From: Microplitis mediator
Lineage: Eukaryota > Arthropoda > Insecta > Hymenoptera > Braconidae
DNA: 64,000 nucleotides
NCBI RefSeq assembly: GCF_029852145.1
Contig: NC_079975.1
Coordinates: forward strand, 6,944,001-7,008,000
Reading direction: 5' to 3'
Shown here: piece by piece, positions 46,501-57,780 of the stretch
How the letters are laid out: each line of letters starts with the position of its first letter
Position numbering within the stretch: position 1 is the stretch's first letter
The notes under the pieces: model-generated
What the model was told of the DNA's origin: nothing
Seen by the model: only the letters and a program-made list of their open reading frames with translations
Database searches by the model: none
Translations under genes and position numbers: made by a program

Positions 46501-49500
46501 TCTATTTGAAATTTCATAATACTTATTTTTAAATTAAAAAAAAAAGTATTTGAAAATCCAAAGTGTTAATTTGAAAATTCAAAAACGTGTATTTTAAATT
46601 CTATATGAAATTAGTAATGAAATTTCAAGCACAAATGTATGTGTTTATTGCGTTATATACAATCTTTGAAAATTCACACAATTTTTTTTACAGTGTAATA
46701 AAGTTATCACATTTGCCATGTAATATTAAAACACACCGTAAAATATGTTTTGTGACTACAAAAAACTACCAGTTTTGATTATGGCCTTAAACATGTAACA
46801 TATTTAATGTGTGTTAAAGTAATACACTTGTAACACATTTCGTTTCAGAGTGAACACGTGGGTTGGAATGTCTTACTTTTCTCCCTTGGTGTGTAATAGA
46901 CTATTATTTTAAATATATTTAATTATCAATTGGAATTACAGTTTATCTATCTACCCAAAATGAAAATGCTTGTCGAATACCAGAAGTGGTCAGAGGCGCG
47001 TGGTTTTCTTGGGAAAATGGTAGAAATACTCGGACAGAAATAAATGCTGATAGTATGACAGAAAGAGGACAATGTATTTTTATGCATGAAAATCAAAGAT
47101 TGAATTATACATTTATATTTCAAAAAGATACATGTTATCACTGTGTAAAACTTATTGTCAGGACAATTAATGTCTTAGAGAAATTAGAATGTGAGTACAT
47201 CTTTTTTTTTTCTTTTCATGACAACTCGAAGATATTACTAATTTCGGTTGATTAATTAATTATTGTTACTAAATAAATATAAAATTTTTATTAAAGTGAA
47301 CTGCGTTAATTTACCTGCTGGCGTAGAGCCGTCTGTAGAAAATGTATGCCGAGGATTAAGAGGCGACCAGCAACTAATTACATTATTTTCTGAAAACTAC
47401 AAACCTGTTAATTGTAGATCATCGCTTGAAGGTGTATGGCAGTTTGCTTATCAGGTAATTATTTATATAATACTACACAGTTTGAAATTTTCTGTTAAAT
47501 TCAACACAAATCGTGGGGCAAACGGTCTACACAAATTTGGTGTTAATTCAACACATGAAGTTTGTGTTGATCTTTAACACAAATTTTATGTTAAATATTT
47601 GACCACAAAATCTGTTATTTTGACAGATTTTTCGTGTTAAAATTAACTAATAATTATGAGCACATGACCTAACCAACTCATGTATACTGATCTACCCTTA
47701 GTTCAACTTATGTCAATTTAGCAAACAATTAGTTCGGTTTTCTGTGATTTTTCTAGAAAACGGAACTATGAATTATCCTCCCGTAAAACGAGAATAAAAA
47801 ATCATTGAACCTGATCATAAAAATATGAAAGTTATCTATGATTAAGGTACCGACGGGTAATAAGGCCTTGCTAAGGGAGATTTTGAGTAAAATCGAAACT
47901 ATTGCATTTAATTATCGAAGTGTATCATTAATCTTTATTTCAATACATTAGCCATAAAATATAATAAAGTAATGGTCATTTATACCACAAAAAAACAAAA
48001 AATTAAACTTTTACAAAAACCATACGAATAGGCCTTATTTTACTACGATAGAGTAATAAAGCCTATGGGTTAAACAAACTGTAATAATTAAACTATACTT
48101 GATAAAATTGGTATTAGAGATGAATCATCACTTAAATTTAGCAACAATACTTTTTTAAAAACAGAAGACTAGATTGCTTTGCTCAACAGCATTTAAAACT
48201 ATCAGTATCCTTTTTAAGAGTCAAAAGACTAGATTGTTTTTTATAATTTCTTCTGCGCTACGACAGCATATGACGGATGATGAAATATAGAAGACAGGGA
48301 ACGTGGTATCGAGACTTTATAAACTTGTCGTAACATCTCTATGCAAGACCCTTCTACTAGAGTAGCCTTTAGCGGAGGCGGTTATTTTAAATATCGTTTC
48401 TGTCACTTAGGCCTTATTGCCCGCGAGTACCTTATATTTAATTGTAAATCACTTATAATCCAAGTTCCCTTGCAAACAATGCTGCCAAAATGTTTTGCTT
48501 GGTTATAGTAATGAAAAAACGCGCGGGAGTGTTTAGCTAAACAACGAAAATTTTGTGTCAATTTTCGAATAAGACAAGAAATTTGTTACATTACAGATTT
48601 TCTAATCATTTAACATAAAAATCAGCTAAAGTAAAATAACAAAAACGGTTTGTGTTGAATTAACAAACTTCTGTGTGAAAACCAACACAAAAAATTTAAC
48701 CAAATAATATTTTAACACTAATACACAAAGTTTTTAATTGTGTACTTATCGATCTAGTATTTTTAACAAATTATGCATTTCGCGCTAAAGCTTTCGTTAG
48801 TCGGCTTATAGTTATAAACAGCCCACACTTTGGTTTGGAAAGTTAAGCCGATAAAATTACGTGATAACTATGTATTACATATATGTGTTTGCTATTGATT
48901 TTTCTGGATTATTAACTTAAATAATTCTGGTAATCTACATGGTATTGTAAATTTTCAATTTTACATCCGTGCTGTGGAATATATAACGAGGAAAAATTAA
49001 ATTTACATATCGCGTACTTATTAACAGGGGTTCGCACTTTTCTCTCTATTACACTTAAGTCCATGAACGGTACTATCTTTGTTGCACTTGCACAGTAAAT
49101 GGAAACTTTGGCCGAGTTTTTCTCTTAAACAAACGAATTTTATCAATCAATCAAAGCGCACTTCGTTAGATTAGACAGTAATGCATCAAAGTGCGGTCAG
49201 TATTTTGTATTGAGAGATTTTGTTTCCGAAAAAAACCCAGTCGAAAATATCTGATAACCCCTGTTAAGTAAATTATATAAATATTACCGAATAACTTAGC
49301 AAAGTTATCAAAATAAACTATCGAAAAAATTTGAATACTATCTTTAAAAAAGTAACATCAAGATAAAATTATTTATTTATTTAACACGAATTTCTGCAAT
49401 CACACACTTACTATTTAAGATTTAATTTTTTTTTTTTTGGGTATTCTACTTCACTTTAAAAATATAGTAACGTACAATAAACTACCACTGACGTGATAGA

Positions 49501-52500
49501 GATATCAGTCATAACTGACGTTAAGTGATAACTTGATAATTATTATATCTAATAGATAAGACAATAATACTACTTAAGTATAGTGTAATTAAATATGATT
49601 AGATTATTAACTTTATGTACATCTGTGTTACTCAAAGTGTGATAAATTTCGTTATCATTTTTTCTTTTTTCGGAGTTTACACAGCAAACTTTCCTTAATT
49701 CCATATTTGCTTTTTTCATGTACCTGAAGATCAGAACGTTTTTTGTATAACGAAAATGAAAAGTAAAAAATTTACTGGATTCAGATTTCTGAAATGTTTC
49801 GCATAGACGCTAGTATTTCAACCGAAAATTGCAGGCCACCTCCAGCTACCCCTCAAGCAATTGAATGACAAATTCTTTTCATTTTCACTGCGCGAAAAAC
49901 GTTACGATTTTCTGGTACATCTTTTTTCATTGATAAAATCTAATCAAAGCCATAGTAGTATATTACGTTTATTGAAAGTAATGTTATTCTATATGTAGTT
50001 AAACGGCTTAATACGCAAAACATAAAACTATAATTTAATATAAAAATTTTTTTTAACGAAAAATGAGTGATGCTTATAATAACGAGTGTCAAGGCATGAA
50101 ATTTGAATGTCCCAAAATGTGGGGGACCTCCAAAGTCGTGACGAAAAGCGTACACTAAAAAATTTTCGGAGTGAACGTAGATTAAATCCAGAGTGAATGC
50201 GGAGCGGACGACTGTTTATTTATTTAATCTTCTCCGGGTAAATTTCACTCCGAAAGGGAGTTTATTTTAATATTCAAACTCCGAATCGGAGTGAATGCGG
50301 ATTTAAATGAAATCCATAATTACTCCGCATTCACTCCCGATTTTTTAGGGTGTAATAAGGGAAGTTGTTTATAACGGGAATATTTATCTAAGATTCACTG
50401 AAGATAAATAAAAATAAATACAACTTACTTGTTTAATCAGATGCTTTTTAAAAACTAATTATTCTTTTTTTTTTTTTTTATAATGAAATTCGTTAAGAAC
50501 AAGAAGTACTTCGTTTTTATGTACATAGCTCTAGTGTAATATCGTACACGAAAGCAACCAAGTTTGGTTTTTCTGTACCTTATCTACAAGTCGACCTATA
50601 AGTGCAAGTAATATTCACTCACTTGCAAAAGTAGGTGGGAAGGGTAGTCTGCAAAGTTTAATCTAGTGGAAACGAGGACAAATACCCGGTTGATCACCTG
50701 TAGAATTATCTTACGAAATGTTATAAAAAACAGACAATTTGAATTTTTATATTAAACTGTAGATACTTTTTTATAGTTATATTTTTTTTGTTTTCAGAGT
50801 AGCTTTTTTCTTAAAATTCTTAAAATTTGTGACATTATTAAGCATCATTTCAAGAATATTCTGCTAAATTTTCATTAAAAAATATTTAAAAATAAGCCAG
50901 TGGTAGTGGGGAGAGACACCTTAAAAAAAAAGTCTTCATGCGGTAGTCAGGATAACTCATGACTGCTTCATCTGAAATCAAAAAACCAAAAAGATTTCTT
51001 TAATATGTAAGTTTATCTTGGATTTGAACAAAATAATGAACAAAATATTTTATCTTTGATTTTTTGGTAAAAGTGCAATCAAAACACTCTAATTTTTACG
51101 GAAAATTTCTCCTTTTCTTGTATTAAAAAATAAGTAGTAATTGAAAGAAAAAAAAATATTCTTCGTTCAAATCCAAGATAAACTTATGAAGCAGTCATGA
51201 GTTATCCTGACTCCCGCATGGAGACTTTTTTTTTATTAAAAAAAAATTTTTGATCAACAAATAAACTTTTTTTTCATTTGTACAAAAGTAATTACGAGTT
51301 TTAATTTTTTACAAAAATAAAACCAGTAAAATTTTTAGGAAAACTAAGTACCAATTTGATAAAAAATTCAATAAAACAGAATTTCGTCCTCATTCTTTTA
51401 TTTCAAATATTTACTATTCATTAAAAAGTATTGATTGATTTTTGTTTACAATAAATATTAACTACATATTGTTTCGTATATAGCAAATTTTTTTTTTTAT
51501 GTTAAATGCAAAACTACAATCTGTTCACCGACAATAAATAATCGCGACTGGTAAAATACTCTAGTGCGAACAAAATAATGTATTTACGTTATATATATAA
51601 TATATAAATATTAATGTAATAATGAGCAACCTGCAGTCACTACGTGACTGCCCAAATATCACTACTCAATTTATAAAATACGCAGAAAAAAAGGATTTCT
51701 TGCCGCAACAAAATTTTAATTTGCACCAAGAAATTTTATGCATTATCAATTAAATACAAAAATTGTTTTGGGGCGAGAAAAAGATTTTTTTGGTCAAGAA
51801 ATAATTCCTTGCACCAAGTAGTTTTTTCTAGTTCTAAATAAATTTTTGTTTTCAATTCACAATGCAAAAAATTTATTGGGGTAAGTAAAAATTTTCTTTA
51901 GGCGAGTAAAGATTTTTTGTGTCAATGAATCCTTTTTTTTTCTTTGCACACTTTTTTGGCTTTGAGAAGCTTCTTAAAACCAAAAGGGAGTAAAAAAATC
52001 TGTCATTTTGGAATAAGTAACGTGATATAAATAATATAGCTATATATTCAGTGACATTCAGTCATATTTAGTGACAGAATAATTAAAGTATTAATTTATT
52101 TATTTAAAGAAAATAAATACGATCTTCTTTTTTCTTGCGTAATTTAAATGTAATTCGAATGATATAGGTAAATCTATTTATCTCAATACTTGGCAATTAA
52201 AAAGAGTTTAATGAAAAGGCACAAATTCAAGTCAAGACCTATCTAATGATACCCATTTCTATAAAATTAACTAATTCTATCATATAGATATGGCGGGAAT
52301 AAAATTTTCCTTATTCTCTTAATAATATAGATAACAAGTTATTTAAATTTCTTATTATTTTTTAGAACCGATTCAGATTTACTGGAGAATGTGATCATCC
52401 AGACGCCCAAATAAAATCATGTCAAACAGCTGGATCACAATTTTTAATAACAAATCAAAAATTTAATATTACATATAAAAAATGTAGCAACATGAAAGGA

Positions 52501-55500
52501 ACCTTTGATGGAGGTAATACATTTATTTTTTGTCTAATTACTAACTTAATAAATAATTATAACTTTTAAAAACGACTTTTTAAAGTTGACATAAAAATAA
52601 AGTTAAAAAAATTATAATTAAAACTTCATTTAAATTAAAACAAAGTATAGAAAAATTCATAAGTTTTTTTTCCATCACCTCCAGCTATAAAGTAACTTGA
52701 AAAGAAAACAAAAAATAACAAGATAAAAGAAAAAACTAGACATATATTTGTATATAAATATATATACACATATATATTTGTTAATTTTTTATGCAAAGAA
52801 AATAAATAAATGGAATTGTTTTAATTAATAAAAAAAATATGATGGCGATTATTAAATTGATAATATTTTTTTAGTGGTCGAATACAGTTGTCTGGGTGAT
52901 TGGTTTGTTGGAAAAAATCATTTTTTCGCAGTTGCTAATACAAAGGAGTCACGTAAAGATGAAAAGTATCGTTGTTTCTTGAAAAATCGTGAAGACGATT
53001 TGTATATAGGAGTATCAATTACCGCTGAGTGCAATACACTGAACACTGTCGAAAAAAGTCCTGAAAGATTACATATTACTCCGGTGAAAGCTGAAGTTGT
53101 GATGCCAGGCTGTCATTTACCACAGAATATGTCGGGAGATTGGATAAATACTGCCAATAATGACGCCGATGTATTCATTAATGAAACTCATATAATTGAA
53201 GAATGGCATCCTGATGAAGGACGTTACAGAAGAACGATTTACGTTTGTCAAGAACAACGTGATTCAAGAATAATGATGGCTCGTCTCACTGTTGACGGAT
53301 GGTATTATTACTTATATTAATTATTTATATCTACAGTAATAATTTTAATCCTGTCTCTTCCAAAATTAGAATTATTTACATGAATATTACAGTCTACCCG
53401 TCATAAGCCTGGTCTAGGGGACGTGGGAAATTTTTCTTTGAATTTCATTCTTCCCACTACCGTGCGTTTAGTTTTGTTCTCGACTATTCGTTATAAGCCT
53501 GTTTTATTTTATATAATTTAAAACATCAAATTAACATTTTGTTACATACGCGACTGTCCCGATTTTCCTGGTGCTTTTGGCGCTAAAATAAATACTTATC
53601 TTTTTACACTAATAATAATTTAAATGCAAAAATTATAATGATAGCGGTATTGATTACATTAATAATAAAAATAATAATTTTATTGATCAATTTAATGCTC
53701 AATAAACTTTTTAAATTGTAACAGAAGCTTTGAATGTAATTCGTTATTACAATTATCAATAATTAATTATATTTTACTTAATCTATATTATTAAGAGAAT
53801 AAGGAAAATTTTGTTCCTGCCATATCTATATGATAGAATTAGTTAATGTTATTGAAATTGGTATCATTAGATAGGTCTTGACTTGAATTTGTGCTTTTTC
53901 ATACTTTAAACTCTTTGTAATTGCCAAGTATTGAGATAAATAGATTTATCTATATTATTCGAATTACATTTAAATTACGCGAGGAAAAAGACGATCGTAT
54001 TTATTTTCTTTAAATAAATTAATACTTTAATTATTCTGTCACTAAATATGACTGAATGTCACTGAATTTATAGCTATATTATTTATATCACGTTACTTAT
54101 TCCAAAATGACAGATTTTTATACTCCCTTTTGGTTTTAGGAAGCTTCTCAAAGCCAAAAAAGTGTGCATAGAAAAAAAAAGGATTCATTGACATAGAAAA
54201 TCTTTACTCGCCTAAAGAAAATTTTTACTTACCCCAATAAATTTTTTGCATTGTGAATTGAAAACAAAAATTTATTTAGAACTAGAAAAAATTACTTGAT
54301 GCAAGGAATTATTTCTTGACCAAAAAAATCTTTTCTCGCCCCAAGACAATTTTTGTATTTAATTGATAATGCATAAAATTTCTTGGTGCAAATTAAAATT
54401 TTGTCGCGGCAAGAAATCCTTTTTTTCTGCGTATTTTATAAACTTAGTAATGATATTTGGGCAGTCACGTAGTGATTAAATTATTATCCGCGAAACATAG
54501 ATAGTAAATTTTCATTATTAATTTGTCTAGTATTTCCTATTGTTAGTTTATAATTTAGACAATTTTAACAGAGGCTTATAATGGGTTCTCTAGTACGAAC
54601 TCTTGAGTGATTAAGTGGGGGAAGCTGTTAGGACTCACCAACTCCCGATTGAGGAGAAAAGGCTTATGACGGGTAGTCGACTGTATTTAAAATATAGTAA
54701 AACTCGAAATTTTTTTTTTACAGTCAAAAAGATTACGTATGCTTTGATTTCATACCACGACATCAAAATATTATAAGATTCAGAAAAGGATTAGCAGTTA
54801 TTAAAAGTAACTTTCATACTGTTTGTTCATGGGTACAATTTCCAAACAGAGTAAAGTGGAAGTATGATTTACTCTTAGGTATGTATCAATAAAAAAATTT
54901 AAAGAATTTATTTATAGAAAAATTAAATTTATTTCAGCTAAAAATCCTACTGCTGTAAGATGTCCAGTAGCTGGAAAGTTTCAGTTCAATCAGTTCGGAG
55001 ACATTCCATTTGAAACGCGAATTCTGGGCGGTGTCACGCTTGCACCTCGACCTAATACTTATTGTAAACAAAATATATCTGATTTTTCAGTGTGCGATAC
55101 AGATCAAAAGGAAATCGCAATAGATGAAAATTATTGTCTATCTGTAGATCATTTAGGACGTCCGGTTGATATTTACAGTAAGTTATTTTGACAAAATAAA
55201 AAAATAGTATATTACACAGCTAGGGCAGTAAAGTAAGAAATGTCTCAGATCACATGTAATTAATCGGCTTCGCCTCGGCTAATAAACATGTGATCTGAGG
55301 CTTTCTTATTTACTTCCCGAGGTGTGTATACTATTTTTTTCTTTGACGGAGGCAGAAAGCGACAACTTCGTTTTGCACAGTGGGACGAAAGTTGACGCTT
55401 TCTGCCCGGAGGCTAGAAAAATAATCATTTTTAAATTTAATTATCAATTATAAACAATTTAATCAATAGGTGATCCCGATTATAAAATGAAATGTATTGG

Positions 55501-56834
55501 TTACTATAAAGAAAATTTAAAATCATATCTTATTACATTTGATGAATTGGATCCCTACAGCAAATATCGCTGCTGGGTTTATCAAAGAGCTGAACTTAAT
55601 AGAATTTTGATGTCCCAAGCGGTCGGTCCGTATTGCTCAGTAAATCAAACTGTTAAAAGTTATAATTGGACTGAAGGAGCTGCTGTTGCGATAGACATGA
55701 CGGTAATTATTAAATGTTAATTAATCATGATACTGAAGTTAGCCGACGTCTAATCATTTTTGGATTTTTCTCAAAACTATAATTTATAAAAAAAAAATAT
55801 TTAAAAAAATTGCACTTAAGGCCCCTATACCCGCTCACTTTTCATTGGAGTGAGATTTAATCACTCAATATAAATTAATAAATAAAATGAAAAACCACAT
55901 TTTTTTTTATAGTTATTTTTTGAAGTTTCGAGAATTAGAATAAAATTTAAGTTTAAAGAATAATCTTCATAATTAATTATTATTAATTTTTTAAATAAGG
56001 TCCTTGAGTGTACCCATAGTCGCTCACTAAAAGTTGTGATGTACCATTACTCGATCAACACATGGCCCTGTAGTCGCTCAAAGGCAATATCAATTAAATT
56101 ACGATAAGTTTATTGATTTGCACAAATAATTTATAAATTATACTACTTTATTCTTTCATAATATAAAAGTTCATGAATTTTAAAAATGTATTGAATAAGA
56201 TATAGTTATAACAATTCTTAAAAAATTTGACGTAGCCTAAATTTAATCTAACGAATGAACGTCTAAGAAAAAAATGCCCGGCTGAGCGCGATTTTGAAAA
56301 CAGTCACTTAATTTAAATTTATAATCTATTATAAAATAATTTGATACATTATATTTTAATATATTTAGATTCACAAATGATTATTTATCAATAATAATGA
56401 AATTTTTCTTTATAAAAATTATAAAAAAAGCATTAAACAGTTAAAGTGAGCAACTAATGGTACTGAGCGGGTATAGGGGCTTTTACCTTATAGTTTTTTA
56501 AATTTTCTACACGTGCATATTTTTAGTTTTTTTTTTTTTGCAAGTAATTGATTGGTAGAAAAAAATCGGAAATTTTTTATTGTCTATTAGCTTCAGGATA
56601 ATAATAAATTATACTATATATTTATGTAATAATTTTTGATGTCTGTATTTAATGCAGGAATATGAACGTGAACGTGATCAATGTCCGATGTTGTTTGATG
56701 ATGGTACAAATCCTTGGTTGTTCAGTGAAAGTCATATAAGAATTTTCCGATTTGGAAGTTCCGCTGGTTCTAATAGTCCACCTATGCTGTCTTTTTTCAC
56801 TTTACTACTCATAAGTTATATTTTTAAACAATAA
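43535..56834 (+). CDS. Secreted, probably GPI-anchored Cys-rich insect protein (DUF704x-like), complete, nine exons
   Basis: Exons 43535-43589, 46942-47190, 47297-47454, 52366-52513, 52875-53301, 54724-54878, 54938-55177, 55470-55702 and 56658-56834 join in frame into 613 aa. The N-terminus is a signal peptide (MRFLLVSILLLNCG). The body has more than 20 Cys and repeated modules beginning C-x-L/I-P-x-x-x-x-G-x-W or GxW: CRIPEVVRGAWFSWENG, LEGVWQFAYQ, CLGDWFVGKNHFF, CHLPQNMSGDWINT, CPVAGKFQFNQ. The C-terminus (SSAGSNSPP, then SFFTLLLISYIF) looks like a GPI-attachment signal. The sequence resembles uncharacterised insect proteins that I recall carrying Pfam DUF7042-DUF7045 domains; I have not verified this. 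No enzymatic residue set is evident. Introns 1, 3 and 5 are large and full of mobile elements. Confidence 0.9.
43590..46941 (+). other. Intron 1 of the GPI-anchored-protein gene
   Basis: Holds AGTGTGAATGTAGCAGAC-type hairpins (about 43732-43930 and 44740-44944), a truncated TAGGGTGAAGG element (44991-45255), a LINE-like 3' hairpin (about 46010-46045, CTGGTTCCATGCACCAGC) and a TIR element (about 46180-46910) of the same family as the GPCR-intron element. The last ends 32 bp before the acceptor at 46941. No extra exon seen. Confidence 0.65.
47475..48744. mobile_element. ACACA-ended element with a nested AAGGTAC element
   Basis: ACACAGTTTGAAATTTT and AAAGTTTTTAATTGTGT are loosely inverted ends, and both flanks are rich in GTGTTAAT/AACACAAA words. 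Nested at 47843-48433 is an element with ends AAGGTACCGACGGGTAATAA and TTATTGCCCGCGAGTACCTT. Related GTTAA-rich style is seen at 29454-30560. Confidence 0.65.
47843..48433. mobile_element. 591-bp AAGGTAC...TAATAAGGCCT TIR element
   Basis: AAGGTACCGACGGGTAATAA pairs with TTATTGCCCGCGAGTACCTT, and both continue inward as AGGCCT. The internal words AATAGGCCTTATTTTACTAC and GAGTAATAAAGCCTATGGG repeat the end motif. Non-coding. Confidence 0.7.
49021..49267. mobile_element. 247-bp element flanked by TTAA with CAGGGGTT ends
   Basis: TTAACAGGGGTT at the left and AACCCCTGTTAA at the right are perfect inverted repeats. The TTAA on each side is the target duplication expected of piggyBac-type transposons; the superfamily call is inference. 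A diverged relative lies at about 32745-32985, and half-copies (GTTTCCATTTACTGCGCAAG) at 58585-58660 and 59530-59580. Confidence 0.7.
49719..49919. mobile_element. 201-bp TGTACCTGAAGATC TIR element
   Basis: TGTACCTGAAGATCAGAACG at the left and CGTTACGATTTTCTGGTACA at the right are inverted. The arms continue with CGAAAATGAAAAG / CTTTTCATTTTC. It is the most complete of three copies; the others are at 23373-23545 and 58361-58520. Confidence 0.75.
50153..50354. mobile_element. 202-bp GGAGTGAATGCGGA hairpin element
   Basis: ACACTAAAAAATTTTCGGAG and TCCCGATTTTTTAGGGTGT are the ends. The inner words GTGAATGCGGA and TCCGCATTCACTCC recur, with TTCACTCCGAAAGGGAG in the middle. A diverged copy is at about 20205-20335 in PHGDH intron 1. 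Confidence 0.7.
50922..51234. mobile_element. 313-bp hairpin with long near-perfect arms
   Basis: The left arm AAAAAAAAGTCTTCATGCGG...CTCATGACTGCTTCAT and the right arm ATGAAGCAGTCATGAG...CGCATGGAGACTTTTTTTT pair over about 48 bp with two or three differences. Inner AT-rich arms also match (ATCCAAGATAAAC). Non-coding, apparently young. Confidence 0.8.
51637..52332 (-). mobile_element. Left member of a 695-bp inverted pair bracketing exons 4-5
   Basis: This 696-bp block matches the reverse complement of 53781-54475 from end to end with scattered substitutions. It contains a nested AAAAAAAGGATTTCTTG...CAATGAATCCTTTTTTT element and an AAGCTTCTTAAAACC...GTTACTTATTCCA segment in the same order as its partner. 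Outer end: GCAGTCACTACGTGACTGC, a perfect short hairpin. Inner end: TAATAATATAGAT. Such ends (a TCTATATTATTAAGAG start and a terminal hairpin) are compatible with a Helitron-like element; that is inference. Confidence 0.85.
53389..54684. mobile_element. TIR element in intron 5 hosting the right member of the inverted pair
   Basis: ACAGTCTACCCGTCATAAGC at the left and GCTTATGACGGGTAGTCGACTGT-type text at the right are inverted. The interior repeats the end word (CGTTATAAGCCTG at about 53488, GAGGCTTATAATGGG at about 54571). The block 53781-54475 is inserted in it, so the element predates that insertion. Confidence 0.75.
53781..54475 (+). mobile_element. Right member of the 695-bp inverted pair
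   Basis: Begins ATCTATATTATTAAGAGAAT and ends GGGCAGTCACGTAGTGA. It matches the left member (51637-52332) over its full length, including the internal nested element. On this strand the order is AT-rich 5' end, then the GTTACTTATTCCAAAATGAC segment, then CCTTTTTTTCTGCG and the hairpin end. Confidence 0.85.
55207..55334. mobile_element. 128-bp ATAGTATATTACACA hairpin element, copy 2
   Basis: ATAGTATATTACACAGCTAG and GAGGTGTGTATACTAT are inverted, and the arms contain AAGTAAGAAATGTCTCAGAT / ATCTGAGGCTTTCTTATTTA with a GGCTTCGCC loop. It is the same design as 6601-6735. It sits in intron 7, 30 bp after the donor. Confidence 0.8.
55729..56600. mobile_element. GAAGTTAGC hairpin split by a CCCCTATACCCGCTCA element
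   Basis: The outer element begins GATACTGAAGTTAGCCGACG and ends TAGCTTCAGGATA. In the middle, at 55819-56484, lies an insert with ends AGGCCCCTATACCCGCTCA and TGAGCGGGTATAGGGGCTTT. The outer sequence resumes with TAGTTTTTTAAATTTTCTAC, exactly the text that follows GCACTTG in uninterrupted copies such as 60748-60958. It lies in intron 8. Confidence 0.8.
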
Positions 56835-57082
56835 TTTAGTAGATATTAACTATCACTAAGTACTTAGTTAAAATTTACCAATAGTAAAAATTGTAATAGA
56901 TATTAATTTATCTAATGATTTTTTTTAAATTCAAAAAGTGATTCGAGCAGCTGAACAACGGACATATTACTTTCATATAAATTTAAATTTTATGCACAGA
57001 AAAAAAAGTTGTCTTCAGTGGAGAAAATATTTTAGGAGACAAATGTTTTTGCGAATCAAGTTAAGGTTTTCTTGAGCTAACT

Positions 57083-57335
57083 CTGATTAAGAAAAATTAC
57101 TTGAAAAGATTCAAAACAATTCGAATTGACTAATATACACATCGGCTGCCCAATTTCAAAACACAGTAACTGAAAAAAATAAAGTTTTTGAAACATGTAT
57201 TGAATCATGTTCACAAGACTCCACTGGAACTAAAAATACTAAAATATTTATTTTTAAAAATTTGTCCCTTACTGTTTTTTGAAATTGGGCAGCTGAGATA
57301 TACTCTTAGCATGGAGTAGATCATTTTGCTTAATG
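57083..57335. mobile_element. CTGATTAAGAAAAAT hairpin with a GGCTGCCCAATTTC insert
   Basis: The flanks match the 98-bp uninterrupted hairpin at 59588-59685 (CTGATTAAGAAAAA, AATTCGAATTGACTAATATA, CTTAGCATGGAGTA). Between them, about 57137-57297, lies an insert with ends GGCTGCCCAATTTCAAAA and TTTTGAAATTGGGCAGC, bordered by ATATA on both sides. Confidence 0.75.
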
Positions 57336-57780
57336 TTTTTTTTTCTCTTTTCTTTATCCAAGAAAATTGAGGTTTTCAAAAAAATTTTTTTGAATCAAGA
57401 ATATTTACTTGAACTCGAGAATTTTTTTTTCTGTGTCCGAATTATTTTATTAACGAGTTATGAAAAACTTAACTGTGCCTTAGATTAAAATTTAAAAACC
57501 GTCCATTATTAAATATATACTTCATATAGATATATATCAAGATTGAAGACACTAAAATTATAATTAAAACCGTCCATTAATTAACATCTATTTTATATAA
57601 AAATTTATATTAAGATTTGAGAAACTAAAATTATAATTAGTTTTATTTTTTTACAAATGATTTTAAAATTAATACAATTATTAATGCAAAATTAAATTAA
57701 ATTTATTTTAATATTTGTTTTTATACGTATTATATCTTAAAAAATAAATGATTAATTACAATGATAACAATAGAAATAAT

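Larger units (their letters stand above)
47455..52365 (+). other. Intron 3 of the GPI-anchored-protein gene (4.9 kb), mostly mobile elements
   Basis: Bounded by CAG|GTAATT and TTTTTTAG|AAC. It contains, in order, a nested pair (47475-48744 with 47843-48433), a TTAA-flanked element (49021-49267), a TGTACC element (49719-49919), a GGAGTGAATGCGGA element (50153-50354), a hairpin with 48-bp arms (50922-51234) and the left member of the long inverted pair (51637-52332). Confidence 0.75.

Noticed and set aside
46986..47255. Stand-alone 89-aa and 104-aa ORFs (46986, 47263) as separate small genes
   Set aside because: Both are portions of exons 2 and 3 of the nine-exon gene that read into introns; splice sites and phases fit the longer protein.
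49940..50155. 71-codon minus-strand ORF in intron 3
   Set aside because: Short, low complexity and overlapping a hairpin element; no support.
51637..54475. Inverted pair as an artefact of a local inverted duplication including the exons
   Set aside because: Exons 4 and 5 occur once and lie in the loop, and the right copy is inserted inside a separate TIR element (53389-54684), so two insertions of one element fit better.
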